From JAHEJN01 sp963787285 (lineage in GTDB: Bacteria; Actinomycetota; Acidimicrobiia; Acidimicrobiales; JAHEJN01): 64,000 bases of DNA. Of the stretch, positions 42,818 to 50,594 are shown in pieces. The notes under the pieces were generated by a model that saw nothing but the letters and a program-made list of their open reading frames with translations, ran no database searches and was not told where the DNA came from. A program made the position numbers and the translations under genes. Where the stretch lies: assembly GCA_963787285.1 (NCBI GenBank), contig CAWBCM010000012.1, forward strand, positions 1 to 64,000, read 5' to 3'. Within the stretch, counting starts at the first letter, position 1. The number at the start of each line of letters is the position of its first letter.

Positions 42818-43123
42818 ATGATCGTCGACGTCGACTGCGAATCACGCACGTGCACGCTGATCGATCCTGCCACCTTCACCACCTTCTCGGTCCGCAGTGA
42901 CGGCACCGACTCGCAGGTCGTCGGACTCGCCATGGGTCCAGCCGGTGACGCAGCCGACGAGTCCGATCACGTGTGGGTCTCGATCGACTGGTTGATCGAG
43001 GCAGCGGCAGGCGACGACGAGTGGCGCGGCCAGTTCGATGGCATGGTCGGCTACGCGACCTCGAAGGGCTGGCTGAACGAGGAGCGAACCCACATCAAGG
43101 CCCACCTGGAGGCCCGCCCGTAG
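42818..43123 (+). CDS. Small acidic protein of unknown function
   Basis: The 101-residue protein starts at ATG 42818 (MIVDVDCESRTCTLIDPATF). No ribosome site is visible, and GTTACGTC lies 12 bp upstream. It is acidic with Trp-rich helices (DHVWVSIDWLIEAAAGDDEW, VGYATSKGWLNEERTHIKAH). No family is recognised. It is divergent from the CoxL-like gene by 98 bp. Confidence 0.6.
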   Translation: MIVDVDCESRTCTLIDPATFTTFSVRSDGTDSQVVGLAMGPAGDAADESDHVWVSIDWLIEAAAGDDEWRGQFDGMVGYATSKGWLNEERTHIKAHLEARP

Positions 43124-43147
43124 AAGTTCACCATCAGTAGCGATGGT

Positions 43148-43585
43148 TCACGGCTCGAGGACCGAGCCGTTCAGCTCGATCAGCCGGCCGTCGCGCAGGC
43201 GGGCTCCCAACGTGTGCTCCTCGTCCCAGCTCACCTGGTATCCGAGCTCGATCGTGAGCTCGTTGTCGAGCTCGACGACCGCGGCATAGGAGGGTGCAGA
43301 GGGGTGGTCGTCGCCGACCTCGCCGTCCTCGCCGTTCTCCACGTACGGAGCCCGATGTTCGTCGAGCGCCGCGCGGATCGATGCCCCGCAGCGGTCGAGC
43401 TCGGGTTGCACGGTGCGAGCGAGTGCGAGGGCGCCGGGATCGGGCCCGTTCCGCGAGCCGGGCACGCTGAGCGGCACCGACTGGTCGGGCCGAAGAACCA
43501 CCTGGCCCCGCCACGCACGCCGCGACCAGACGAGCTCACCGAGCTCTGGATCGACGAACGGCTCGGTCTTCGATCGTCGGAACAC
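43148..43585 (-). CDS. Hypothetical protein
   Basis: The 145-residue protein starts at GTG 43585 behind GGAGGTGACAC. The sequence EPFVDPELGELVWSRRAWRG and ELDNELTIELGYQVSWDEEH suggests a beta-rich fold. It resembles small actinobacterial proteins that begin with a short strand-turn-strand D-P-x-L-G-x-L motif, but no domain is named with confidence. It is convergent with the 101-residue gene. Confidence 0.6.
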   Translation of the reverse strand: MFRRSKTEPFVDPELGELVWSRRAWRGQVVLRPDQSVPLSVPGSRNGPDPGALALARTVQPELDRCGASIRAALDEHRAPYVENGEDGEVGDDHPSAPSYAAVVELDNELTIELGYQVSWDEEHTLGARLRDGRLIELNGSVLEP

Positions 43586-43615
43586 GTGTCACCTCCGGCG
43601 GACAGAGTAGAGCTT

Positions 43616-43639
43616 CGGGTCGTCGGGAACGACGACCCG
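43616..43639. other. Perfect 10-bp hairpin with GGAA loop between divergent genes
   Basis: CGGGTCGTCG, GGAA, CGACGACCCG form a perfect stem closed by a GNRA-type loop, 31 bp upstream of GTG 43585. On either strand it would be in or near a 5' leader. No U-run follows. Confidence 0.5.
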
Positions 43640-43697
43640 CGAGTGAGCCTTCGGAGCAACCTCGGGCTAGCTTCGGTGCGGCGATCAGGGGCTTTCG

Positions 43698-44477
43698 ATG
43701 GAGATCAGCGACGCGGAGGTGGTGGCGTGGGCGGAGTCTCTTCACGCGCACGGACACGCGACCATGCCGGGAGTCTTCACCTCCGCCGAGGTCGCTGGGC
43801 TCGCCGACGGACTCGATCAGTTGTTCGCCGAGGAAGCCTCGATCGCCGAAGAGCGTGGGTGGCTCACCAACGCCTATCTCGTCTCGTACTGTCTGCCCGC
43901 GAAGCTTCCACAATTCGTCGAGCTCGGCACCCACCCCGGCCTCCTTCGCTTGGCTCGAGTGGCCGTGGGCGATTCGTGTGTGCTCTCCAGCATGAACGGC
44001 TTCACGACCCGACCCGGCGGCACCGCGCAACGGATGCACGTCGATCAGGATGTCGGTTCGGGGGCCACGCTCATCGGTGTGAATCTCGTCGTCGTCCTCG
44101 ATGACTTCACCGAGGCCACCGGGGCCACCCGGCTCGTGCCGGGAAGTCACCTCTGGGGCCTCCGCACGCTCGACCCCGCGACGATCGAGAAGCAGGCGAC
44201 GCCGGTCGAGGCATCGGCAGGCAGCGTGGTCGGGTTCGCCAGCTCGTTGCGGCACGCAAGCGGTGCCAATCGCACGACCCGCCGGCGCCGGTCGATCCAC
44301 GCGTACTACGCGCCCGAGTGGGTGACTCCGCACTGGGATTTCCGGGCCAGCCTGCCGACCGAGGTGGCCAGGAGCCTCGACGCCGAGCAGCGCCGCGTGT
44401 TCGGCATCGACTCGACAGCACGTCGCTACGACCGTCGCACCGACACGGTGACCCGACGAGTCGACGACGCCCGGTAG
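43698..44477 (+). CDS. PhyH-family Fe(II)/2-oxoglutarate dioxygenase
   Basis: The 259-residue protein has the phytanoyl-CoA dioxygenase pattern: GHATMPGVFTSAEVAGLADG, iron ligands HxD in RMHVDQD (about 114 and 116), the distal His in LRHASGANRT (about 186), and the Arg that binds 2-oxoglutarate seven residues on (TTRRRRSIH). LVPGSHLWG is the usual jelly-roll segment. It hydroxylates or halogenates small molecules in other systems. The substrate here is not predictable. Confidence 0.88.
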   Translation: MEISDAEVVAWAESLHAHGHATMPGVFTSAEVAGLADGLDQLFAEEASIAEERGWLTNAYLVSYCLPAKLPQFVELGTHPGLLRLARVAVGDSCVLSSMNGFTTRPGGTAQRMHVDQDVGSGATLIGVNLVVVLDDFTEATGATRLVPGSHLWGLRTLDPATIEKQATPVEASAGSVVGFASSLRHASGANRTTRRRRSIHAYYAPEWVTPHWDFRASLPTEVARSLDAEQRRVFGIDSTARRYDRRTDTVTRRVDDAR

Positions 44478-44601
44478 AGCGCGCCCGGGTCTCGGCTTGC
44501 GTGGAGTCAGTCGCTCTTGGCGGTTGGAACAGGAGTGGGCCGGGTGCGGTACTGGCGCCCAGGATTTCAGGTCTCGACGAGGAACCGGGGCTTCGTGGTG
44601 G

Positions 44602-44673
44602 AGCGGGTGACGAGAATCGAACTCGCATAGCCAGCTTGGAAGGCTGGGGTTCTAGCCATTGAACTACACCCGC
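44602..44673 (-). tRNA. tRNA-Gly (anticodon TCC)
   Basis: The 72-nt gene has acceptor GCGGGTG pairing with CACCCGC, anticodon stem CCAGC/GCTGG around loop CTTCCAA and T-loop TTCGATT. The CCA end is not encoded. Confidence 0.95.
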
Positions 44674-44738
44674 AGATGGCGACGAGCTTAGCCGCGGCCG
44701 TCGGCGTTTCGACCGGCCTGGCAGGGGTCGTTGCCGGT

Positions 44739-44751
44739 TACACTCGCCCGG
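44739..44751 (+). promoter_or_regulatory. Leaderless promoter of tig
   Basis: TACACT (44739-44744) ends seven bases before GTG 44752. No ribosome site lies between, so the transcript probably starts at the start codon. Confidence 0.55.
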
Positions 44752-46140
44752 GTGAACAGCACAGTCGAAGCGCTCGACGACAACAAGGTGAAGCTCTCGG
44801 TCGATGTGGCCGAGGAAGAGATCGAGGGCGCCATCGATGCGGCCTTCAAGAAGATCGGCAAGGAGGTGCGGCTACCGGGGTTCCGGCCGGGCAAGGTCCC
44901 GCGCCGCGTGCTCGAGGCCCGTTTCGGCAAGGATTTCGCCCGCGGCGAAGCGTTGCGCGACGCCATCCCCGACTTCTACGTGCAGGCCGTGCGAGAGCAC
45001 GAGGTCGACGTCATCGCTCCACCCGACTTCGAGATCACCGCGGGTGAGCAGGCCGGCCCCATCACCTTCGAGGCCATCGTCGAGACCCGCCCGGTGGTCG
45101 AGATCTCCGGCTACGCAGACCTGCGGGTGGAGATACCGAGCCCGCTCGTGAACGACGCCGACATCGGCGAGCAGCTCGACAGCCTCCGCGCCAACTTCGC
45201 CGAGCTCGCCTCGGTCGAACGACCCGCCGCCGATGGCGATCACGTCACGATCGACATCGCAGGCACCCACGACGGCGAGGACGTTCCCGGCCTGACCGCC
45301 GACGACTACGTCTACGAGGTCGGCTCGGGTGCGGTGGTCGAGGAGATCGACGAGAACCTCATCGGTGCCTCCGTTGGCGATGTAGTCGAGTTCTCCGCCG
45401 ACCACCCCGACCCCGAGGAAGAGGGCCAGCTCGATTTCCGCATCGTGGTGAAGGACATCCAGGAGAAGGTGCTGCCCGATCTCGACGACGAGTTCGCCAA
45501 GCAGGCCTCCGAGTTCGAGACCCTGGTCGAGCTCACCGCCGATGTCACCGACAAGCTGGCGGTCGGAAAACGGCAACGGGCGGCCCGAGCGGCCAGCGAG
45601 AAGGTGGGCGAGGCGCTGGCCGACCTCGTGGCGATCGACCCGCCCGAGCCCATGATCGACAGCGAGGTGCAGAACCGCCTCCAAGACCTCATGCAACGAC
45701 TCCAGCAGTCAGGCATCGACGTCAACCAGTACTTCCAGATCACCGGCCAGACACCCGAACAGCTCACCGCCACGATGCGTGAGCCGGCCAAGCAGGGAGT
45801 GAAGGTCGACCTCGCCCTCCGGCACGTGGCCGTGGCCGAGGGCCTCACGGCCACCGACGCCGATCTCGACGCCGAGTTCGAGAAACTGGCCGACCAGATC
45901 GGCGGCGATGCCTCGTCGATTCGCGAGCAGTTCACGACCTTCGGCACCCTGTTCGAGTTCCGTGCCGACATCGCCAAGAACAAGGCGATGGAATGGATCA
46001 CCGAACACGTGACGTTGGTGGACGAAGACGGCAACACCGTCGATCGCTCACTGCTCGACGAACCCGAGGTCGAGTCGGAGCCCGAAAGTGCCGAAGAACA
46101 AGAATTCGCCGACGCCGCTGCCGCCGACGAGGAAGAGTAG
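44752..46140 (+). CDS. tig: Trigger factor (ribosome-associated chaperone/PPIase)
   Basis: The 462-residue protein starts at GTG 44752. The ribosome-binding domain holds the signature GFRPGKVPRRVLEARFGKD. An FKBP-like domain (ADGDHVTIDIAGTHDGEDVP) and the helical C-terminal chaperone domain follow. An acidic tail ends AAADEEE. The frame is open a further 7 codons upstream, but the -10 position rules that start out. It is followed by clpP after 7 bp, the common actinobacterial order. Confidence 0.95.
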   Translation: MNSTVEALDDNKVKLSVDVAEEEIEGAIDAAFKKIGKEVRLPGFRPGKVPRRVLEARFGKDFARGEALRDAIPDFYVQAVREHEVDVIAPPDFEITAGEQAGPITFEAIVETRPVVEISGYADLRVEIPSPLVNDADIGEQLDSLRANFAELASVERPAADGDHVTIDIAGTHDGEDVPGLTADDYVYEVGSGAVVEEIDENLIGASVGDVVEFSADHPDPEEEGQLDFRIVVKDIQEKVLPDLDDEFAKQASEFETLVELTADVTDKLAVGKRQRAARAASEKVGEALADLVAIDPPEPMIDSEVQNRLQDLMQRLQQSGIDVNQYFQITGQTPEQLTATMREPAKQGVKVDLALRHVAVAEGLTATDADLDAEFEKLADQIGGDASSIREQFTTFGTLFEFRADIAKNKAMEWITEHVTLVDEDGNTVDRSLLDEPEVESEPESAEEQEFADAAAADEEE

Positions 46141-46147
46141 AAGCACC

Positions 46148-46792
46148 ATGAACTGGACCATCCCGCCCCGCAACTACCTCGTGCCCACGGTCGTCGAGCA
46201 GACCAACCGCGGCGAGCGGGGCTACGACCTCTACTCGAAGCTGCTGAAGGAGAACATCATCTTCCTCGGCACCCCCATCGACGACACCATCGCCAACCTG
46301 GTCTGCGCTCAGCTGTTGCACCTCGAGTCGGAGAACCCCGACAAGGACATCAACCTCTACATCAACAGCCCGGGCGGCGACATCAACGCGCTGTTCGCCA
46401 TCTACGACACGATGCAGTACATCAAGCCCGAGATCGCCACCATCTGCTTCGGGCAGGCGGCATCGGCCGCTGCGGTGCTGCTCGCAGCCGGTACACCAGG
46501 CAAGCGGCTGGCTCTGCCACACTCTCGTGTACTCATCCACCAGCCATACGCCGGCGCCCAAGGTCAGGTCTCCGATCTGCAACTCGCATCACAGGAGATC
46601 CAGCGGCTCAAGGAACAACTCGAGCTCATCCTGGCCGAACACACCGGACAAACCGTCGAGAAGATCAGCACCGACACCGATCGCGATTTCGTCATGACCG
46701 CCGCCGAAGCCATGGAATACGGCATCATCGACGAGGTCATCGACATCCGTAATACCGTGGACAACAGCGGACCGATCACCGCCGTCAACTGA
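46148..46792 (+). CDS. clpP: ATP-dependent Clp protease proteolytic subunit
   Basis: The 214-residue protein has the catalytic triad of ClpP: Ser in GQAASAAAVLLAA (about 107), His in PHSRVLIHQP (about 132) and Asp in STDTDRDF (about 181). The N-terminal loop and handle regions are normal. Most actinobacteria have two tandem clpP genes at this place; here only one is present between tig and clpX. Confidence 0.96.
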   Translation: MNWTIPPRNYLVPTVVEQTNRGERGYDLYSKLLKENIIFLGTPIDDTIANLVCAQLLHLESENPDKDINLYINSPGGDINALFAIYDTMQYIKPEIATICFGQAASAAAVLLAAGTPGKRLALPHSRVLIHQPYAGAQGQVSDLQLASQEIQRLKEQLELILAEHTGQTVEKISTDTDRDFVMTAAEAMEYGIIDEVIDIRNTVDNSGPITAVN

Positions 46793-46857
46793 CAAACCGT
46801 CCACCGACGACACAGCGTACGAACCGACAACACACACGAGCGAAGGGACCAGGGGGA

Positions 46858-48129
46858 GTGGCGAAGTTCGGAGAAGGGGGCGAGCTCCTGAAGTGCTCGT
46901 TCTGCGGAAAGTCGCAGAAGCAGGTCAAGAAGCTGATCGCTGGTCCCGGGGTCTACATCTGCGACGAGTGCATCGATCTCTGCAACGAGATCATCGAGGA
47001 AGAACTGGCCGAGGCGCCCGAGCTCGGGTTCGACGAGCTGCCCAAGCCGGCCGAGATCTTCGATTTCCTGAACGACTACATCATCGGACAGGACCGCGCC
47101 AAGCGCATCATGTCGGTGGCCGTGTACAACCACTACAAGCGGGTCAAGATGGGCACCGCGACCGACGAGGTCGAGTTGTCGAAGTCGAACATCCTGCTCG
47201 TCGGGCCGACCGGCTGTGGCAAGACCCTCATGGCCCAGACCCTGGCCCGGATGCTCAACGTGCCGTTCGCGATCGCCGACGCCACCGCCCTCACCGAGGC
47301 CGGGTACGTGGGTGAAGACGTCGAGAACATCCTGCTCAAGCTCATCCAGGCTGCCGACTACGACGTCAAGAAGGCCGAGACCGGCATCATCTACATCGAC
47401 GAGATCGACAAGATCGCCCGAAAGAGCGAGAACCCGTCGATCACCCGCGACGTGTCGGGCGAGGGTGTCCAGCAGGCGCTGCTGAAGATCCTGGAGGGCA
47501 CGACGGCGTCGGTGCCTCCCCAGGGCGGCCGGAAGCATCCCCACCAGGAGTTCATCCAGATCGACACGACCAACGTGTTGTTCATCTGCGGTGGCGCCTT
47601 CGCCGGTATCGACACCATCATCGAGAGTCGCCTCGGCTCGAACGGCGTCGGCTTCGGAGCCGACATCCGCAAGGCCAAGGAGAAGAACCTCGGCGCGATC
47701 TTCGAGGCGCTGCAGCCCGAAGACCTCTCGAAGTTCGGCCTCATCCCCGAGTTCATCGGCCGGTTGCCCGTGGTCGGAGCCGTCGCCAACCTCGACCGCG
47801 AGGCGTTGGTGCGGATCCTCACCGAACCCAAGAACGCGCTCGTGAAGCAGTACCAGAAGTTCTTCGAGTACGAGAACGTCGAGCTCGAGTTCACCGTCGA
47901 GGCCCTCGATGCCGTCGCCGACCGTGCCCTCGATCGGGGCACCGGTGCGCGAGGGCTCCGTTCGATCCTCGAAGAGGTACTGCTCGGCGTGATGTACGAC
48001 CTGCCCAGTCGAGACGATGTCGAGCGATGCATCGTCGATGCCGATGTGGTCGCGCAGAAGACCACGCCCGCGCTCGTCACGCGCGTCGGTGGCGAGAGCC
48101 GCGAACGGCCCCGCCGCGCGGCTTCGTAG
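46858..48129 (+). CDS. clpX: Clp protease ATP-binding subunit ClpX
   Basis: The 423-residue unfoldase starts at GTG 46858. The zinc-binding domain reads CSFCGKSQKQV with YICDECIDLC. The AAA+ core has Walker A GPTGCGKT (about 117-124), Walker B IIYIDEID, the pore loop GYVGEDVE, sensor 1 and the RKHPHQEF region. The IGF-type ClpP-binding loop is the segment LGSNGVGFGADI. It is followed by folC after 6 bp. Confidence 0.97.
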   Translation: MAKFGEGGELLKCSFCGKSQKQVKKLIAGPGVYICDECIDLCNEIIEEELAEAPELGFDELPKPAEIFDFLNDYIIGQDRAKRIMSVAVYNHYKRVKMGTATDEVELSKSNILLVGPTGCGKTLMAQTLARMLNVPFAIADATALTEAGYVGEDVENILLKLIQAADYDVKKAETGIIYIDEIDKIARKSENPSITRDVSGEGVQQALLKILEGTTASVPPQGGRKHPHQEFIQIDTTNVLFICGGAFAGIDTIIESRLGSNGVGFGADIRKAKEKNLGAIFEALQPEDLSKFGLIPEFIGRLPVVGAVANLDREALVRILTEPKNALVKQYQKFFEYENVELEFTVEALDAVADRALDRGTGARGLRSILEEVLLGVMYDLPSRDDVERCIVDADVVAQKTTPALVTRVGGESRERPRRAAS

Positions 48130-48135
48130 CCCCCG

Positions 48136-49452
48136 GTGAGGTCCGATCCGTCGCTGGCCGACGGTTTGGCGTTCCTCGAACGTCACATCGATCTCGAAGC
48201 CACCGCCGGGATCTCGGCCGGCCACGTCGAGGGATTGTCGCTCGAGCCGGTCCGCCGGCTCCTCGCCCTGTTGGGAGAACCGCACACCGACATGCCGTTC
48301 GTGCATCTCACCGGCACCAACGGCAAGGGTTCGACGGCGCATCTGATCTCGCGGTTGCTCCAGAGCCACGGCCTCACGGTCGGCACGTACTCGAGCCCCC
48401 ACGTCTCGTCGATCAACGAACGCTTCGGTCACAACGGTGAGCCCATAACCGACGACGAGCTGGCCGATGTCCTCGCCACGGTCGAGCTGGTCACCTCGAC
48501 GCTGCCCGACGAGTCGTTCCGGTATTTCGAGCTCCTCACTGCGGCTGCGCTCCGCTGGTTCGCCGATGTGGCCGTCGATGCGGCGGTGGTCGAGGTGGGC
48601 ATGCTCGGCCGATACGACGCCACCAATGTCGTCGACGCCAGGGTCGCCGTGATCACCAACGTCGGTCTCGATCACACCGACGGTGCACCCGGATGGCGTG
48701 ACCGCGTTGCCCGAGAGAAGGCCGGCATCGTGAAGCCCGGGGCCACGCTCGTTCTCGGGGAGACGGCGACGGAGCTACGCCCGATCTTCATGGCCGAGCC
48801 CGCCGCGGCAGTGCTGGTGCGCGGCGAGGATTTCGCCCTGACCGACAACCGCCTGGCCGTCGGCGGGCGGCTGGTGTCGGTCCGCACACCGCGGGCCGCC
48901 TACGACGACGTCTTCTTGTCGCTCCATGGCCCCCATCAGGCCATGAACGCTGCGGTTGCGCTCACGGCGGCCGAGGCGTTCCTCGATACCGAACTCGACG
49001 ATGAGGTGGTCGAGGGCGCGTTCGCGGCCGCCAGACTTCCCGGCCGCTTCGAGGTCGTGCACCGCCGGCCGCTGGTGGTGATCGACGGCGCGCACAATCC
49101 CCACGGCGCCAAGGCGGCCGCCGCCACGATGGCCGAGGACTTCGCCCACGGGGGCCGTCACCTCCTCGTGATGGGCATGCTTCGGGGCCGCGACCCCATC
49201 GCCATGTTCGATGCGCTCCAGGCTTCGGGAGCCGATCTGGTTCTCGCGTGTACGCCCCCGTCACCGCGAGCGCTTCCCGCCGAGGAGCTCGCCGCCATCG
49301 GACGATCCCACGGTGTGCCGATCGAGGCAGCCGGTACCCCGATCGACGCCATCGAACGGGCCTTGATGTTGGCCGACGACGACGACGCGATCTTCGTGGT
49401 CGGGTCGCTCTACATCGCCGGCGAAGTCCGCGACCACCTCGCCGACCGATGA
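48136..49452 (+). CDS. folC: Bifunctional folylpolyglutamate synthase/dihydrofolate synthase
   Basis: The 438-residue Mur-ligase-family enzyme starts at GTG 48136. The P-loop LTGTNGKGSTAHLI (about residue 57), VEVGMLGRYDATNV, TNVGLDHTDG with the metal-bridging Lys site EKAGIVKPGA, and the C-terminal DGAHNPHGAKAA are all typical of FolC. The stop overlaps the glf start (ATGA). Confidence 0.93.
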   Translation: MRSDPSLADGLAFLERHIDLEATAGISAGHVEGLSLEPVRRLLALLGEPHTDMPFVHLTGTNGKGSTAHLISRLLQSHGLTVGTYSSPHVSSINERFGHNGEPITDDELADVLATVELVTSTLPDESFRYFELLTAAALRWFADVAVDAAVVEVGMLGRYDATNVVDARVAVITNVGLDHTDGAPGWRDRVAREKAGIVKPGATLVLGETATELRPIFMAEPAAAVLVRGEDFALTDNRLAVGGRLVSVRTPRAAYDDVFLSLHGPHQAMNAAVALTAAEAFLDTELDDEVVEGAFAAARLPGRFEVVHRRPLVVIDGAHNPHGAKAAAATMAEDFAHGGRHLLVMGMLRGRDPIAMFDALQASGADLVLACTPPSPRALPAEELAAIGRSHGVPIEAAGTPIDAIERALMLADDDDAIFVVGSLYIAGEVRDHLADR

Positions 49453-50573
49453 CCGCCGTCGCCGTCGTCGGCGCCGGCTGGTCGGGTGCCTCGTGTGCGC
49501 GGGCGCTGTTCGACACCGGGATCGACGTCGAAGTGTTCGAACGCTCCACCGTGATCGGTGGCCACAGTCGCGCCGAGATACTCGACGGCGTCGTGTACGA
49601 GCCGAACGGCGCCCACATCTTCCACACCTCCGACGCCCTCGTCGCGGCCTACGTTCAGCGCTTCGGGCTGAACCGTCGCTACGAGCACTGCGTGCTCACC
49701 GAGGTGTTCCTGTCCGACGACGACGACCAATCGGTGCTTCTGTCGTGGCCGCCCCAGATCGACGAACTGCAGGAGCTGCCGCTCTGGACGCAGATCGAGA
49801 AGGAGCTCTCCGTCCTTCCGGCCGAGCCGACCGGAGCGGACTTCGCGACCTATGTCGCCTCGATGATGGGCGCCACGCTCTATCGCCTCTTCATCGAGGG
49901 CTACACCATCAAGCAGTGGGGGAGACCTCCCTCGGAGCTGTCTGCGAGCTTCGCGCCGAAGCGGGTCGAGCTGCGACGGGACGGGTACCGCCGACTGTTC
50001 CGTGACACCTGGGAGTTCTTCCCGGCCCAAGGGGTCAACAGCGTGATCGAGGCCGTCCTCGACCCCGTCACGGTCAACCTCGAGTCGATGGTGAGGCTGG
50101 CGACCCTCGACGACCTTGCCACCTTCGACCACGTCGTCATCACCGCGCCCCTCGACGAGTTCGTCAGCCGTGAGGGTGAGCTGGAGTGGCGCGGCATCCG
50201 CATGGAGTCGACGGTGCACCCCACGCGCGATCCCGCCGCCACCATCACCCCGGCCTACGTGGTCAACCGTCCATCGATGCGGGTCCCCCACACCCGCACG
50301 GTCGAGACCAAGCACGCCACCGGCCAGATGGTCGGGGCCACCGTGGTGTCGCACGAGTTCCCGGGATCGCCGGCTCGGCACTACCCGGTGCCGACCGTCG
50401 ACGGTCGGTACGAGTCGCACAATCGCGAGCTCAAGGCCGAGATCTCCGCAGCCGCCCCCCGACCGGTCTGGTTCTGCGGACGGTTGGCCAACTACCAGTA
50501 CATCAACCAGGACGAGGCCATCCGGCAGGGCCTGGACTGCGCCGCAGGAATCGCCGCGGCCGTTGCGTCCTGA
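49449..50573 (+). CDS. glf: UDP-galactopyranose mutase
   Basis: The 374-residue flavoprotein starts at ATG 49449. The dinucleotide fold reads VAVVGAGWSGASCARALFD then VIGGHSRAEI. The family motifs are NGAHIFHTSD, FIEGYTIKQWGRPPSEL with the Arg/Trp substrate site, and YPVPTVDGRY and RLANYQYINQDEAI at the C-terminus. It converts UDP-galactopyranose to UDP-galactofuranose for cell-wall or glycan galactofuran. Confidence 0.9.
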   Translation: MTAVAVVGAGWSGASCARALFDTGIDVEVFERSTVIGGHSRAEILDGVVYEPNGAHIFHTSDALVAAYVQRFGLNRRYEHCVLTEVFLSDDDDQSVLLSWPPQIDELQELPLWTQIEKELSVLPAEPTGADFATYVASMMGATLYRLFIEGYTIKQWGRPPSELSASFAPKRVELRRDGYRRLFRDTWEFFPAQGVNSVIEAVLDPVTVNLESMVRLATLDDLATFDHVVITAPLDEFVSREGELEWRGIRMESTVHPTRDPAATITPAYVVNRPSMRVPHTRTVETKHATGQMVGATVVSHEFPGSPARHYPVPTVDGRYESHNRELKAEISAAAPRPVWFCGRLANYQYINQDEAIRQGLDCAAGIAAAVAS

Positions 50574-50581
50574 CCCACCGT

Positions 50582-50594
50582 TACGGTTGCCCGG
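50582..50594 (+). promoter_or_regulatory. Leaderless promoter of the first propeller gene
   Basis: GTTACGGTTGCC contains TACGGT (50582-50587), seven bases before GTG 50595. The same 12 bases occur before the second paralogue. Confidence 0.55.

Noticed and set aside
40296..42821. 841-codon plus-strand open frame opposite the CoxL-like gene
   Set aside because: It is an antisense shadow of a GC-rich gene. Its product is low-complexity His/Arg/Gly/Val and the opposite strand encodes a full conserved enzyme.
46564..48675. 703-codon minus-strand open frame opposite clpP-clpX-folC
   Set aside because: It is an antisense artefact of high GC; clpX on the plus strand is fully conserved.
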